64,000 nucleotides of DNA, from positions 1-64,000 of the forward strand of contig NZ_AQPF01000018.1 of the NCBI RefSeq assembly GCF_009846745.1. Direction: 5' to 3'. The stretch is from Alloalcanivorax xiamenensis. Lineage in GTDB: Bacteria > Pseudomonadota > Gammaproteobacteria > Pseudomonadales > Alcanivoracaceae. Positions 53,641 through 61,476 of the stretch are shown here, piece by piece. A program made the translations under genes and the position numbers. The notes beneath the pieces were generated by a model. That model saw only the letters and a program-made list of their open reading frames with translations. It had not been told where the DNA came from and did not search any database. Each line of letters begins with the position of its first letter. The stretch's first letter is position 1.

Positions 53641-54362
53641 GCGAGCCGACTCTGTCTCTGCGGGATGTCCACGCGGACATCGACCAATACCACATTCTGC
53701 ATGGCGTTGATCTGGACGTGCCGGCGGGGGAACTGACCGTGCTGTTGGGGCGTAATGGCGCCGGCAAGAGCACCACGCTACGCACCATCATGGGCCTGAC
53801 CACCCTGACCAAAGGGCAGGTGCGGTTCCAGGGGCGCGACATTGGCGGTACGGCGACGCCGGCCATCGCCCGTGGCGGCATTGCTTTCGTACCGGAAAAC
53901 ATGGGCATCTTCGGTCAGCTCACGGTGCGGGAAAACATGGTTCTGGCGGCGGTCAGCGGTGTCATGGACGAGCAGCGCCTGGACTGGATTTTCGAAGTGT
54001 TCCCGCCGTTGAAAAAATTCTGGAACCGCGCCGCCGGTAATCTTTCCGGCGGACAAAAACAGATGCTGGCGATTGCCCGGGCGGTAATCGAACCGCGTGA
54101 GTTGTTGCTGGTGGACGAGCCCACCAAGGGGCTGGCGCCGGCCATCATCAATGATCTCGCCGATGCCTTCGAGCAACTCAAACAACAACAGGTGTCGATC
54201 CTGCTGGTGGAACAGAACTTCAACTTTTCCCGGCGTCTTGGCCAGTCCGTGGCGGTGATGAGCGACGGACACATCGTACACCGGGGCACCATGGCGGAAC
54301 TCGCCGAGGACGAGGATCTGCAGCACGAGTTGCTGGGTCTGGGCCTCGGCGCGCACCAATAA
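53637..54362 (+). CDS. ABC transporter ATPase, LivF type
   Basis: A 241-residue ATPase: Walker A GRNGAGKSTTLR, IAFVPENMGIFGQLTVRENM, signature LSGGQKQMLAIARAV, Walker B LLLVDEPTKGLAP, H-loop VEQNFNFS. It pairs with the LivG-type subunit. Confidence 0.94.
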   Translation: MSEPTLSLRDVHADIDQYHILHGVDLDVPAGELTVLLGRNGAGKSTTLRTIMGLTTLTKGQVRFQGRDIGGTATPAIARGGIAFVPENMGIFGQLTVRENMVLAAVSGVMDEQRLDWIFEVFPPLKKFWNRAAGNLSGGQKQMLAIARAVIEPRELLLVDEPTKGLAPAIINDLADAFEQLKQQQVSILLVEQNFNFSRRLGQSVAVMSDGHIVHRGTMAELAEDEDLQHELLGLGLGAHQ

Positions 54363-54374
54363 GGAGAACAGAGC

Positions 54375-55436
54375 ATGTCCGCTCCTCAAGATACTTTTGA
54401 CGCCGACACCAGCAACAGGTCGTGGTGGGAGAGACTGCGCGCGTTCCAGCAGGACAAGCCGCACCTGTTCCTGCTGTTGATCATGGTGATGGTCCCGCTG
54501 TTCCTGATGAACCCTTCCACCTGGGCCGTGCTCACTCTGAGTGGTCTGGCGATGGGGGCGATGCTGTTTTTGATGGCATCCGGCATGACCTTGACCTTCG
54601 GCCTGATGAACGTACTGAATCTGGCCCACGGTTCCTTTATTTCCCTTGGCGCCTTCGCCGGCGCCACCGTGCTCACCATGTGGCTGAACGATTACACCAG
54701 CGGTTCACTGTGGGTCAATCTGGTGGCGGTGGTTCCGGCGCTGCTGTTCGCGCTGGTGGTGGCGGGGTTGCTCGGTGTGTTGTTCGAGCGGCTGGTGATC
54801 CGTCCGGTTTACGGTGATCACCTCAAGCAGATTCTGGTCACCGTGGGCGGCTCCATCATCGTCATGGAGCTGCTGCAGGTGATCTGGGGCTCCAACGAAA
54901 TTCCGGTGCCGCGGCCGGAGGCGCTGCGCGGCGCGCTGCTGATCAGCGATGCGATTCCCGTTATTGGCGGCATCGCCCTGGAAAAATACCGTCTGCTGGC
55001 GGTGGTGCTGGGGTTGGCGGTGTACGCGCTGATGTTGTGGGTGATCGACCGTACCCGCCTGGGCATTCTGATCCGCGCCGGGGTGGAAAACCGCGAGATG
55101 GTGGAGGTGCACGGCTACCGCATCCGTTTGCTGTTCCTGGCGGTGTTCGTGGCCGGCTCCGCCCTGGCCGGCATCGGTGGCGCCATGTGGGCCATGTACC
55201 GGGAAATCATCACCGCGCACATGGGTGAGGAACTGATGATTTCAGTGATCGTGGTGATCATTCTTGGGGGGCTCGGTTCGGTGCGGGGCTGTTTTTATGG
55301 CGCCATGCTGGTGGGCCTGATCAATCTCTACGTGGGCTTTCTGGAGCCGCGCCTGGCGGCGGTGGCCACCGTTGGTCTTATGGTGGCGGTGTTGATGTGG
55401 CGGCCCCAGGGCCTGATTCCGGTCATCAAGGTGTGA
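54375..55436 (+). CDS. ABC transporter permease, LivH type
   Basis: A 353-residue membrane permease. The conserved LMNVLNLAHGSFISLGAFAG and the loop GVENREMVEVHGYRIRLLFL are LivH features. AAGGAGAAC precedes the ATG. The N-terminal 45 residues are a polar extension before the first helix, longer than in LivH. Confidence 0.93.
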   Translation: MSAPQDTFDADTSNRSWWERLRAFQQDKPHLFLLLIMVMVPLFLMNPSTWAVLTLSGLAMGAMLFLMASGMTLTFGLMNVLNLAHGSFISLGAFAGATVLTMWLNDYTSGSLWVNLVAVVPALLFALVVAGLLGVLFERLVIRPVYGDHLKQILVTVGGSIIVMELLQVIWGSNEIPVPRPEALRGALLISDAIPVIGGIALEKYRLLAVVLGLAVYALMLWVIDRTRLGILIRAGVENREMVEVHGYRIRLLFLAVFVAGSALAGIGGAMWAMYREIITAHMGEELMISVIVVIILGGLGSVRGCFYGAMLVGLINLYVGFLEPRLAAVATVGLMVAVLMWRPQGLIPVIKV

Positions 55437-55446
55437 GGAGAGAAAC

Positions 55447-56685
55447 ATGCTGAAGACCTTGCTTTCCGGAGATTATCCGCGCAGCCGTCCACTTGCCGTG
55501 GTGCTGGTTTTGATGTTCCTGTGTCTGGCACTGGGGCCGTTCCTGTTCCCTGGTACCCGGGCGTTTTCCACGCTGGGCATGATTTGTGTGTTTGTGATCG
55601 TGGTGGCCTCCTACGATTTGATGCTGGGGTATACCCACATCGTGTCCTTCGCTCATACCATGTTTTTCGGCATCGGCGCCTATGGCGTGGCAATGACCAT
55701 GGAGGCCATGGGCAAAGGCTTTGCTCCGATCTTTATCGGTCTGGGCGCGTCCCTGCTGGTCAGCTTGTTGTTGGCGTTGTTACTGGGGCTGTTGTCGTTG
55801 CGGGTGAAGGCGATCTTCTTCGCGCTGGTGACACTGGCGGTGGCGTTCGCGTTTCTCAGTCTGGTGACCCAGCTGTATCACCTCACCGGTGGTGAGGATG
55901 GGTTGCGTGTACGGGTACCGCGTGAACTGGGCCCGGCGTTCAAACCTTTTGATGGCGAACTGCGCGGTTTCAGTATCACCACTTTCCTGGGCGGATTGTT
56001 TACCGATCCGGGTAATCTGGGTGAGGTGTGGCGGGAATCCGTGTTCAAGGCGCGTATCACGGGCCGGGATCTGATGTATTACATCACTTTCTTCGTCACC
56101 GTCGGCGTGTTCCTGTTTCTGCTGCGTTTGGTGAATTCGCCATTCGGGCGGGTACTGCAAGCGATTCGGGAGAATGAATTCCGTGCCCAGGCGCTCGGTT
56201 ACCGGACCGTGTTCTACCGTACCGCGGTGGTGATCATCTCCGCTCTGCTGGCGACGTTGGCCGGCGTGCTGTTCGCGCTGATCAACCGTTATGTGAATCC
56301 GGAGAACACGCTTAATTTCGAGCTGATGGTGTTCATTCTGCTGATGTGCGTGATCGGTGGCATGGGCACGCTTTATGGCTCGGTGGTGGGCGCGGTATTG
56401 TTCCTGTTGGCGCAGAATTATCTGCAGGATGTGCTCAAGTGGCTCGGTAGCGGTCTGGAACCGGGCACGCTGCTGGCGGAGCTGGTGGGGCCGGAGCGCT
56501 GGTTGCTGTGGTTCGGCCTGCTGTTCGTGCTCAGTGTGTATTTCTTCCCCGCTGGCATCGTCGGTCAGTTGCGGTTGTGGGCACGGCGGTCCTCATCCCG
56601 GAAACAGGGAAACGGCGACGACGCCACGTCGGCCGGCGAGCAGGAAAGCGGTAACAAGGGCGAGGACGGCCCGGTGGTGTCATGA
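55447..56685 (+). CDS. ABC transporter permease, LivM type
   Basis: A 412-residue permease with about ten helices. YDLMLGYTHIVSFAHTMFFG is the LivM counterpart of the LivH motif, and AIRENEFRAQALGYRTVFYR the coupling loop. The C-terminal 35 residues are charged and cytoplasmic. GGAG lies before the ATG. Confidence 0.93.
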   Translation: MLKTLLSGDYPRSRPLAVVLVLMFLCLALGPFLFPGTRAFSTLGMICVFVIVVASYDLMLGYTHIVSFAHTMFFGIGAYGVAMTMEAMGKGFAPIFIGLGASLLVSLLLALLLGLLSLRVKAIFFALVTLAVAFAFLSLVTQLYHLTGGEDGLRVRVPRELGPAFKPFDGELRGFSITTFLGGLFTDPGNLGEVWRESVFKARITGRDLMYYITFFVTVGVFLFLLRLVNSPFGRVLQAIRENEFRAQALGYRTVFYRTAVVIISALLATLAGVLFALINRYVNPENTLNFELMVFILLMCVIGGMGTLYGSVVGAVLFLLAQNYLQDVLKWLGSGLEPGTLLAELVGPERWLLWFGLLFVLSVYFFPAGIVGQLRLWARRSSSRKQGNGDDATSAGEQESGNKGEDGPVVS

Positions 56686-56717
56686 ACCGGGATGCAGTAG
56701 CACAGGAGAGTAGTGGA

Positions 56718-57512
56718 ATGGGAGAGCAAGCGGGACGTCTGCACGGCAAAGTGGCGCTGATCACCGGTGCCGCTCGTGGTATTGGTCGGGGTATCGCCGA
56801 GCGCTATGCCCGGGAGGGCGCCCGGGTGGCGGTGGCCGACCTGGATGGTGACAGCGCCGGGGAAACCGCGGCGGCGATTCGGGCCGCCGGCGGCGAGGCC
56901 ATGGCGGTGACCATGGACGTCACCGACGAAGCGGCGGTCAGCGAAGGCGTCCGCGCCGTGGTGGCCGCCTGGGGCGGTCTGGACGTGGCGTTCGCCAACG
57001 CCGGTATCCAGCACATCGACCCGCTGGATCAATTGTCCTTCGCCAATTGGCGCAAGGTCATGGCGGTGCATCTGGATGGCGCGTTTCTGCTCACCCGGGA
57101 GGCGCTGCGAGCCATGTACGCCAGCGGTGGCGGTACCATGTTGTACATGGGATCGGTGCATTCCCTGGAGGCCTCACCGCTGAAAGCACCTTATGTCGCC
57201 GCCAAGCACGCCTTGCTGGGCCTGTGCCGCTCGGTGGCGAAGGAGGGCGCTGCCCACGGTGTGCGCAGCAACATCATCTGTCCCGGCTTCGTCCGCACCC
57301 CGCTGGTGGGCAAGCAAATCCCGGAACAGGCCAAGGAACTCGGCATCTCCGAGGAGGAAGTGATCCGCGACGTCATGCTCAAGAACACCGTGGACGGCGA
57401 ATTCACCACCGTCGACGACGTCGCCGAACTGGCCCTGCACCTGGCATCCTTTCCCTCCGCCGCGCTTACCGGGCAATCAGTGGTGGTCAGCCATGGGTGG
57501 CATATGGGATGA
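56718..57512 (+). CDS. short-chain dehydrogenase, 3-hydroxybutyrate-dehydrogenase-like
   Basis: A 264-residue SDR. The cofactor motif is TGAARGIGRGIA with VAVADLDGD favouring NAD+; NAGIQH and the catalytic Ser and Tyr-x3-Lys lie in GSVHSLEASPLKAPYVAAKH. The ASPLKAPYVAAKHALLG segment resembles D-3-hydroxybutyrate dehydrogenases, so it may oxidise a hydroxy acid or hydroxyacyl product of the MaoC hydratase. AGGAGAG seven bases before ATG 56718 supports this start; ATG 56682, overlapping the permease stop, is the alternative. Confidence 0.87.
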   Translation: MGEQAGRLHGKVALITGAARGIGRGIAERYAREGARVAVADLDGDSAGETAAAIRAAGGEAMAVTMDVTDEAAVSEGVRAVVAAWGGLDVAFANAGIQHIDPLDQLSFANWRKVMAVHLDGAFLLTREALRAMYASGGGTMLYMGSVHSLEASPLKAPYVAAKHALLGLCRSVAKEGAAHGVRSNIICPGFVRTPLVGKQIPEQAKELGISEEEVIRDVMLKNTVDGEFTTVDDVAELALHLASFPSAALTGQSVVVSHGWHMG

Positions 57513-57515
57513 GAG

Positions 57516-57733
57516 AAGCAGGGAATAGTGAATAGGGAACAGTGAATAGCTGCGCGGGATGCGCCGGTTGGAAGCTAAAAACAAAGAGGCCGCGCCCAGA
57601 TGATGGATGCGGCCTCTTTACTTTCATATTCCTGGAAATAGGGCTCACGTTTAAACGCGGGCTATACGCTTTCGGTGCCTGCCCGCTTTTCTCGCGAGCT
57701 ATTCATTGTTCCCTATTCACTATTCACTGCTTT
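57516..57733. repeat. heptamer-armed inverted-repeat element, copy 4
   Basis: Left arm 57516-57551 and right arm about 57696-57733, built of GGAATAG, TGAATAG and GGAACAG-type heptamers. The interior is unlike the other copies and contains a strong bidirectional terminator (57583-57619). It begins four bases after the dehydrogenase stop and lies between convergent genes. The remaining gap to minE (57734-57872) shows nothing else. Confidence 0.87.
57583..57619. terminator. bidirectional intrinsic terminator
   Basis: AAAGAGGCCGC and GCGGCCTCTTT form a perfect 11 bp stem with a 15-base loop. Plus-strand exit reads TTTACTTTC and minus-strand exit reads CTTTGTTTTTAG. It can serve both the dehydrogenase operon and minE. 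Confidence 0.88.
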
Positions 57734-57872
57734 GACGGGAGCCCGGTTCCATCCATGGAACCTGGAGATCGATCAGGCCTTCAAGGGGTCACGGAAGGGT
57801 ATCTGAAGGGGGCTCGCCGAACCGCAAAGATACTGTACAAAAGAACAGTGTGTCAAGGTTCGGCGGTGGCGA

Positions 57873-58133
57873 TCAGTCGTCCTCGCCTTCCGGCAGGGTG
57901 ATGTTCAGTTCCAGAACCTCACAGCCGGACTCCCGGTCCACTTGCACATTGACCGCCTCCGGGTCCACCGGGACGTATTTGCGTACCACCGCCAGCAGTT
58001 CTTCCTGCAACTGTGGCAGATAGTCGGGGCCGCCGCGTCCGCTGCGTTCGCGGGCGACGATGATTTGCAGCCGCTCCTTGGCGGTGGAGGCGGTATTCTG
58101 CTTCTTAGGCAGCAAGTAACTGAAGATGCCCAT
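57873..58133 (-). CDS. minE: cell division topological specificity factor MinE
   Basis: An 86-residue MinE. The N-terminal amphipathic membrane-binding segment is GIFSYLLPKK, the MinD-binding helix region is AKERLQIIVARER, and the C-terminal dimer domain follows. It stimulates MinD ATPase to drive pole-to-pole oscillation. Three bases after minD. Confidence 0.96.
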   Translation of the reverse strand: MGIFSYLLPKKQNTASTAKERLQIIVARERSGRGGPDYLPQLQEELLAVVRKYVPVDPEAVNVQVDRESGCEVLELNITLPEGEDD

Positions 58134-58136
58134 GAT

Positions 58137-58949
58137 TTAGCCTCCGAACAGTCGTCCAAACAATCCTTTCTTGGCGGCGGTGAGGAAGCGGTGGGGGCGT
58201 TCCTCGCCGATGAACCGCGCCACGGCGTCGGCGTAAGCCAGGCCGGCATCGGATTCCAGATCCAGGATCACCGGCGCGCCGGAGTTACTGGCATTGAGCA
58301 CGGCTTGTGATTCGGGAATCACGCCGAGCAGGTCCACGGCCAGGATTTCCTGCACATCGCCCACCGACAGCATCTCGCCGCGCTCCACCCGCTCCGGGGA
58401 GTAGCGGGTCAGCAGCAGCCGGGCGGGAATATCACCTTCGCCCTGTTCGGCCATGCGGGTCTTACTGGAGAGGATGCCCAGGATGCGGTCGGAGTCACGG
58501 ACACTGGACACTTCCGGGTTGGTCACCACGATCGCTTCGTCGGCGAAGTAGGCGGCCATCAGCGCGCCTTTCTCGATTCCCGCCGGGCTGTCGCAGATCA
58601 CGTATTCCATCTCCATGTCGCGCAGGCCGTTGAGGACCTTCTCCACCCCTTCCTGGGTCAGGGCGTCCTTGTCGCGAGTCTGGGAGGCGGGCAGGATGAA
58701 CAGGTTCTCCACCCGTTTGTCCTTGATCAGGCCCTGCTTGAGGTTGGCGTCACCGTTGATCACGTTGACCAGGTCGTAGACCACGCGGCGCTCGCAACCC
58801 ATGATCAGGTCCAGATTCCGCAGACCCACATCAAAATCGATTACCGTGGTTTTATGGCCACGCATGGCGAGACCGGTTGCCAGGGCGGCGCTGGTGGTGG
58901 TCTTGCCCACTCCTCCCTTGCCGGATGTCACGACCACGATTTTTGTCAC
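58137..58949 (-). CDS. minD: septum site-determining ATPase MinD
   Basis: A 270-residue ATPase with deviant Walker A SGKGGVGKTTTSAALATGLA, switch CDSPAGIEKGA and the C-terminal membrane-targeting helix KKGLFGRLFGG. The start is GTG at 58949, with AGGAG eight to nine bases upstream. It recruits MinC and MinE to the membrane. Confidence 0.97.
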   Translation of the reverse strand: MTKIVVVTSGKGGVGKTTTSAALATGLAMRGHKTTVIDFDVGLRNLDLIMGCERRVVYDLVNVINGDANLKQGLIKDKRVENLFILPASQTRDKDALTQEGVEKVLNGLRDMEMEYVICDSPAGIEKGALMAAYFADEAIVVTNPEVSSVRDSDRILGILSSKTRMAEQGEGDIPARLLLTRYSPERVERGEMLSVGDVQEILAVDLLGVIPESQAVLNASNSGAPVILDLESDAGLAYADAVARFIGEERPHRFLTAAKKGLFGRLFGG

Positions 58950-58990
58950 GATCTCTTCTCCTCGAAGTCCTTGCAGACGTAGGTGCGAGC

Positions 58991-59010
58991 CGTTGCCGGT
59001 ACCGGCAACG
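58991..59010. promoter_or_regulatory. 20 bp perfect palindrome between minC and minD
   Basis: CGTTGCCGGTACCGGCAACG is fully self-complementary and sits in the 69-base minC-minD gap. On RNA it would form a hairpin with a very small loop. It may stabilise or attenuate the minCDE message, or be an operator; nothing else identifies it. Confidence 0.45.
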
Positions 59011-59018
59011 ACGGGTTC

Positions 59019-59747
59019 TCAGCTTTTGCCCATCAGATCGGCGAAGCACATGGCGTCGCCGTCCAGGCTCATTTGCACGGGTTTGCGTCGATAGGCGTCC
59101 GGCAGATCCTCGGCGACCCGGTAATGACCGGCGATGGACACCAGTTCCGCGTCCAGATCCTGACAGAAGATCCGTGCCGCCTCATTGCCTCGCACGCCGG
59201 CCAGAGCCCGTCCGCGCAGCGTGTTGTAGATATGAATATTGCCTTCGGCCAGCAATTCGGCGCCGGTGCTCACCGGCGCCAGCACGATCAGATCGCCACG
59301 GGCATAGACCTGCTGGCCGGAGCGCACCGGTTGCTCCACCACCAGAGTGTCCTCGGCGGCGGCCGGGGCGGCCTTGCTGTTGCCGGAGCGTGCCGGCGGC
59401 TCACCGCGGGCCACATCGCGGCCATTGGCCAGGTTGATGCTGCCCAGGCCAAGCATGGCGGCCACCTGGTCGTCCAGCTCCGGGTGGCGGGCCAGGGCGA
59501 CCAGATTGACGCCCAGCCCGCGCAAGGTGTCCACGGCGGTCAGCAGCTCCACCTGGGAGGCGTCTTCCGGATGGGCCACGTCCACCACCACCGGCGCGTC
59601 CAGCAGCCACTGGGCGGCGTCTTCCAGGCGTTGGGAGATTTGTTGATGCAGACTGCGGGAGTCCAGATCCTTGAGATAGAGGACCGTCGCCATCAGCATG
59701 CGGCCCTTGAATTCGAAACTTGCCTTTTCCTCGATGGAAACTGTCAT
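59019..59747 (-). CDS. minC: septum site-determining protein MinC
   Basis: A 242-residue FtsZ inhibitor. The N-terminal domain (about 1-110) carries the FtsZ-antagonist fold. A Pro/Ala linker follows, and the C-terminal beta-helix domain is recognised by VRSGQQVYARGDLIVLAPVS and AEGNIHIYNTLRGRALAG. First gene of minCDE. Its upstream gap contains the tandem repeats at 59944-60153. Confidence 0.96.
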   Translation of the reverse strand: MTVSIEEKASFEFKGRMLMATVLYLKDLDSRSLHQQISQRLEDAAQWLLDAPVVVDVAHPEDASQVELLTAVDTLRGLGVNLVALARHPELDDQVAAMLGLGSINLANGRDVARGEPPARSGNSKAAPAAAEDTLVVEQPVRSGQQVYARGDLIVLAPVSTGAELLAEGNIHIYNTLRGRALAGVRGNEAARIFCQDLDAELVSIAGHYRVAEDLPDAYRRKPVQMSLDGDAMCFADLMGKS

Positions 59748-59943
59748 TGACTGGGTCTTTTTACCTGCTTATTGGGTCGAAGGCGGCCGCCGGAGCGGTC
59801 CCGGCCCCGGGGGAGCCCGCCGATGAGCGGGCCTTTGGAGGGCACTCGACATATCCGGCAAAGCGTAGACGAAACCGACAAGCGGCGAAAGACGCGCGAC
59901 CCACGGTCATTGTTAAATTTGCCAATGTTGGGACCCGTCGATC

Positions 59944-60153
59944 AAAAAATCGCCGGGAGCGATTTTTGACGTCGCGCCAGCGACGGCCCGAAGGGCGGTG
60001 GCCAAGGACGGCAAACCGCAAAAAATCGCCTGGAGCGATTTTTGACGTCGCGTCAGCGACGGCCTGGAGGGTGACCGCCATGGACGGTGGTCACAAAAAA
60101 TCGCCTGGAGCGATTTTTGACGTCGCGCCAGCGACGGCCCGAAGGGCGGCCTT
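59944..60153. repeat. three tandem hairpin-rich units of about 75 bp
   Basis: Units start at about 59944, 60020 and 60095. Each contains AAAAAATCGCCTGGAGCGAT and TTTTT (a hairpin with A and T flanks on both sides), then GACGTCGC-GYCA-GCGACG (a second hairpin), then GGCCCGAAGGGC or a variant. Units 1 and 2 end in a GACCGCC/GGCGGTC-type module; unit 3 stops early. A diverged copy is at 14041. The flanking sequence from 59748 to 60276 shows no gene. Confidence 0.9.
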
Positions 60154-60276
60154 GTACCCTGGTCCGTGGCTGATTGAGTACCGCGGCAGCGAATGACTGG
60201 TGGACGGATTATCCCCTGATTTGCCATATTTGGTGATGACGACTGAGCGGGTGTTGGTTTTCAAGAGGAGATTGGA

Positions 60277-60747
60277 ATGACTGAAATCAATATAGGAATA
60301 GGGCCTGAAGACAGAGAGAAAATCGCCGAAGGGCTGAAACGTCTTCTGGCGGATTCTTATACCCTGTATTTACAAACGCACAACTTTCACTGGAATGTAA
60401 CCGGCCCCCAGTTCAGAGAACTGCATCTCATGTTTGAAGAGCATTACACTGAATTGGCGGTGGCCGTGGATGACATAGCGGAGCGTATCCGCACTTTGGG
60501 GGTGGCGGCTCCGGGCACCTATAAGGAGTTTTCGCGCTTGAGCTCCATTAAGGAAGTGGAGGGCGTGCCCGGTTCGGAAGAAATGGTGGATTTGCTGACG
60601 AAAGGCCATGAGCAGGTGGTGAGGACCTCGAGAGAGGTGTTGACGTTGGCGCAATCAGCGGATGACGAATCAACCGCGGCGCTGGTCTCGGATCGTATGC
60701 GGATCCACGAAAAAACCGCGTGGATGCTGCGTGCCACCCGAAAGTGA
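60277..60747 (+). CDS. dps: Dps family ferritin-like DNA-protection protein
   Basis: A 156-residue mini-ferritin that oxidises and stores iron and protects DNA under stress. The ferroxidase residues appear in THNFHWNVTGPQFRELHLMF and HYTELAVAVDDIAERIRTLG (His, His, Asp and Glu at the intersubunit site). AGAGGAG lies before the ATG. A 12-base duplication (CGAAAGTGAGTC) spans its stop codon. Confidence 0.94.
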   Translation: MTEINIGIGPEDREKIAEGLKRLLADSYTLYLQTHNFHWNVTGPQFRELHLMFEEHYTELAVAVDDIAERIRTLGVAAPGTYKEFSRLSSIKEVEGVPGSEEMVDLLTKGHEQVVRTSREVLTLAQSADDESTAALVSDRMRIHEKTAWMLRATRK

Positions 60748-60843
60748 GTCCGAAAGTGAGTCAGAGTATCTTGCTCTCTGCCTGATAAGCGTCGAAGCAG
60801 ACGGGCAGGCACGGGGCAAGACCCGCCCCTTCTCACGCACGGA

Positions 60844-60913
60844 GGAGAGTTGGCGGTCAGCGTGCCAGGACGCGGGAGAAGCACGGTCCTGGCACGCTGA
60901 CCGCCAACTCTCC
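60844..60913. repeat. 28 bp perfect inverted repeat downstream of dps
   Basis: Arms 60844-60871 and 60886-60913 (beginning GGAGAGTTGGCGGTCAGC) are perfectly complementary around a 14-base centre. There is no T run, so it is not a standard terminator. The arms include CAGCGTGCCAG, reminiscent of the repeat at 1087 and 20870. The rest of 60748-61035 is empty of genes. Confidence 0.85.
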
Positions 60914-61035
60914 ACGAGCTCCACGGGCTCTCGCTCCGAATCTGGCCGGGCTATGATTGCCCGAGGACAATAAGCTCAAGACAGGAATTCAACAGCACCT
61001 GCCTTAAAGGTCACTGCCTGGGTTGTCTTCGAATC

Positions 61036-61380
61036 ATGAATACGTATCAAGGAAGCTGTCATTGCCAGTCAGTGGTATTCGAGGTCAGGTGCAGCCTGGA
61101 CATGGCCTATATGTGTGACTGCTCCATCTGCTCAAGGAAAGGGGCGGGAATGGTCTACGCGGAACAAGCCGATTTTAAGCTGTTAAGGGGAGAGCACAGT
61201 CTGGGGTGCTATCAGTTCAACACTAAAGTGGCCGAGCATTATTTCTGCAGGACCTGTGGGATCTATACGCACCATAAGCCCCGCACTTTACCCGGTAAGT
61301 ACGGTATAAACACAGGGTGTTTACAGGGCATCGATCCATTCAGTCAGGAGGTCACGAAGGTGAATGGCGCTTCCAGGTAG
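61036..61380 (+). CDS. GFA-domain zinc protein
   Basis: A 114-residue protein of the GFA/CENP-V fold. Zinc ligands are in GSCHCQSVVFEV, CDCSICSRKGAGMV and FCRTCGIYTHHKPR. The family is named after a proposed glutathione-dependent formaldehyde-activating enzyme, but most members are uncharacterised. The ribosome site is weak. Confidence 0.88.
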   Translation: MNTYQGSCHCQSVVFEVRCSLDMAYMCDCSICSRKGAGMVYAEQADFKLLRGEHSLGCYQFNTKVAEHYFCRTCGIYTHHKPRTLPGKYGINTGCLQGIDPFSQEVTKVNGASR

Positions 61381-61442
61381 TCGTTACCGGCGGTCTGGCC
61401 ATACAGGATTTATTGTTTTTGTGTCTGATTGGCGAAATGCTG

Positions 61443-61468
61443 CCGGACGCCGGTCTCCCGGCGTCCGG
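61443..61468. terminator. GC hairpin downstream of fadE
   Basis: CCGGACGCCGG-TCTC-CCGGCGTCCGG, an 11 bp perfect stem nine bases beyond the fadE stop. There is no clear T tract on either strand, so termination activity is uncertain. Confidence 0.45.
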
Positions 61469-61476
61469 GCCGCGAC

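Noticed and set aside
59944..60153. CRISPR-like array
   Set aside because: The three tandem units are nearly identical throughout with no variable spacers, each unit is internally palindromic, and no cas genes lie nearby.
60662..60973. Small frames on both strands through the 28 bp inverted repeat
   Set aside because: Both strands read the same stem, giving mirrored peptides; this is explained by the inverted repeat, not coding.
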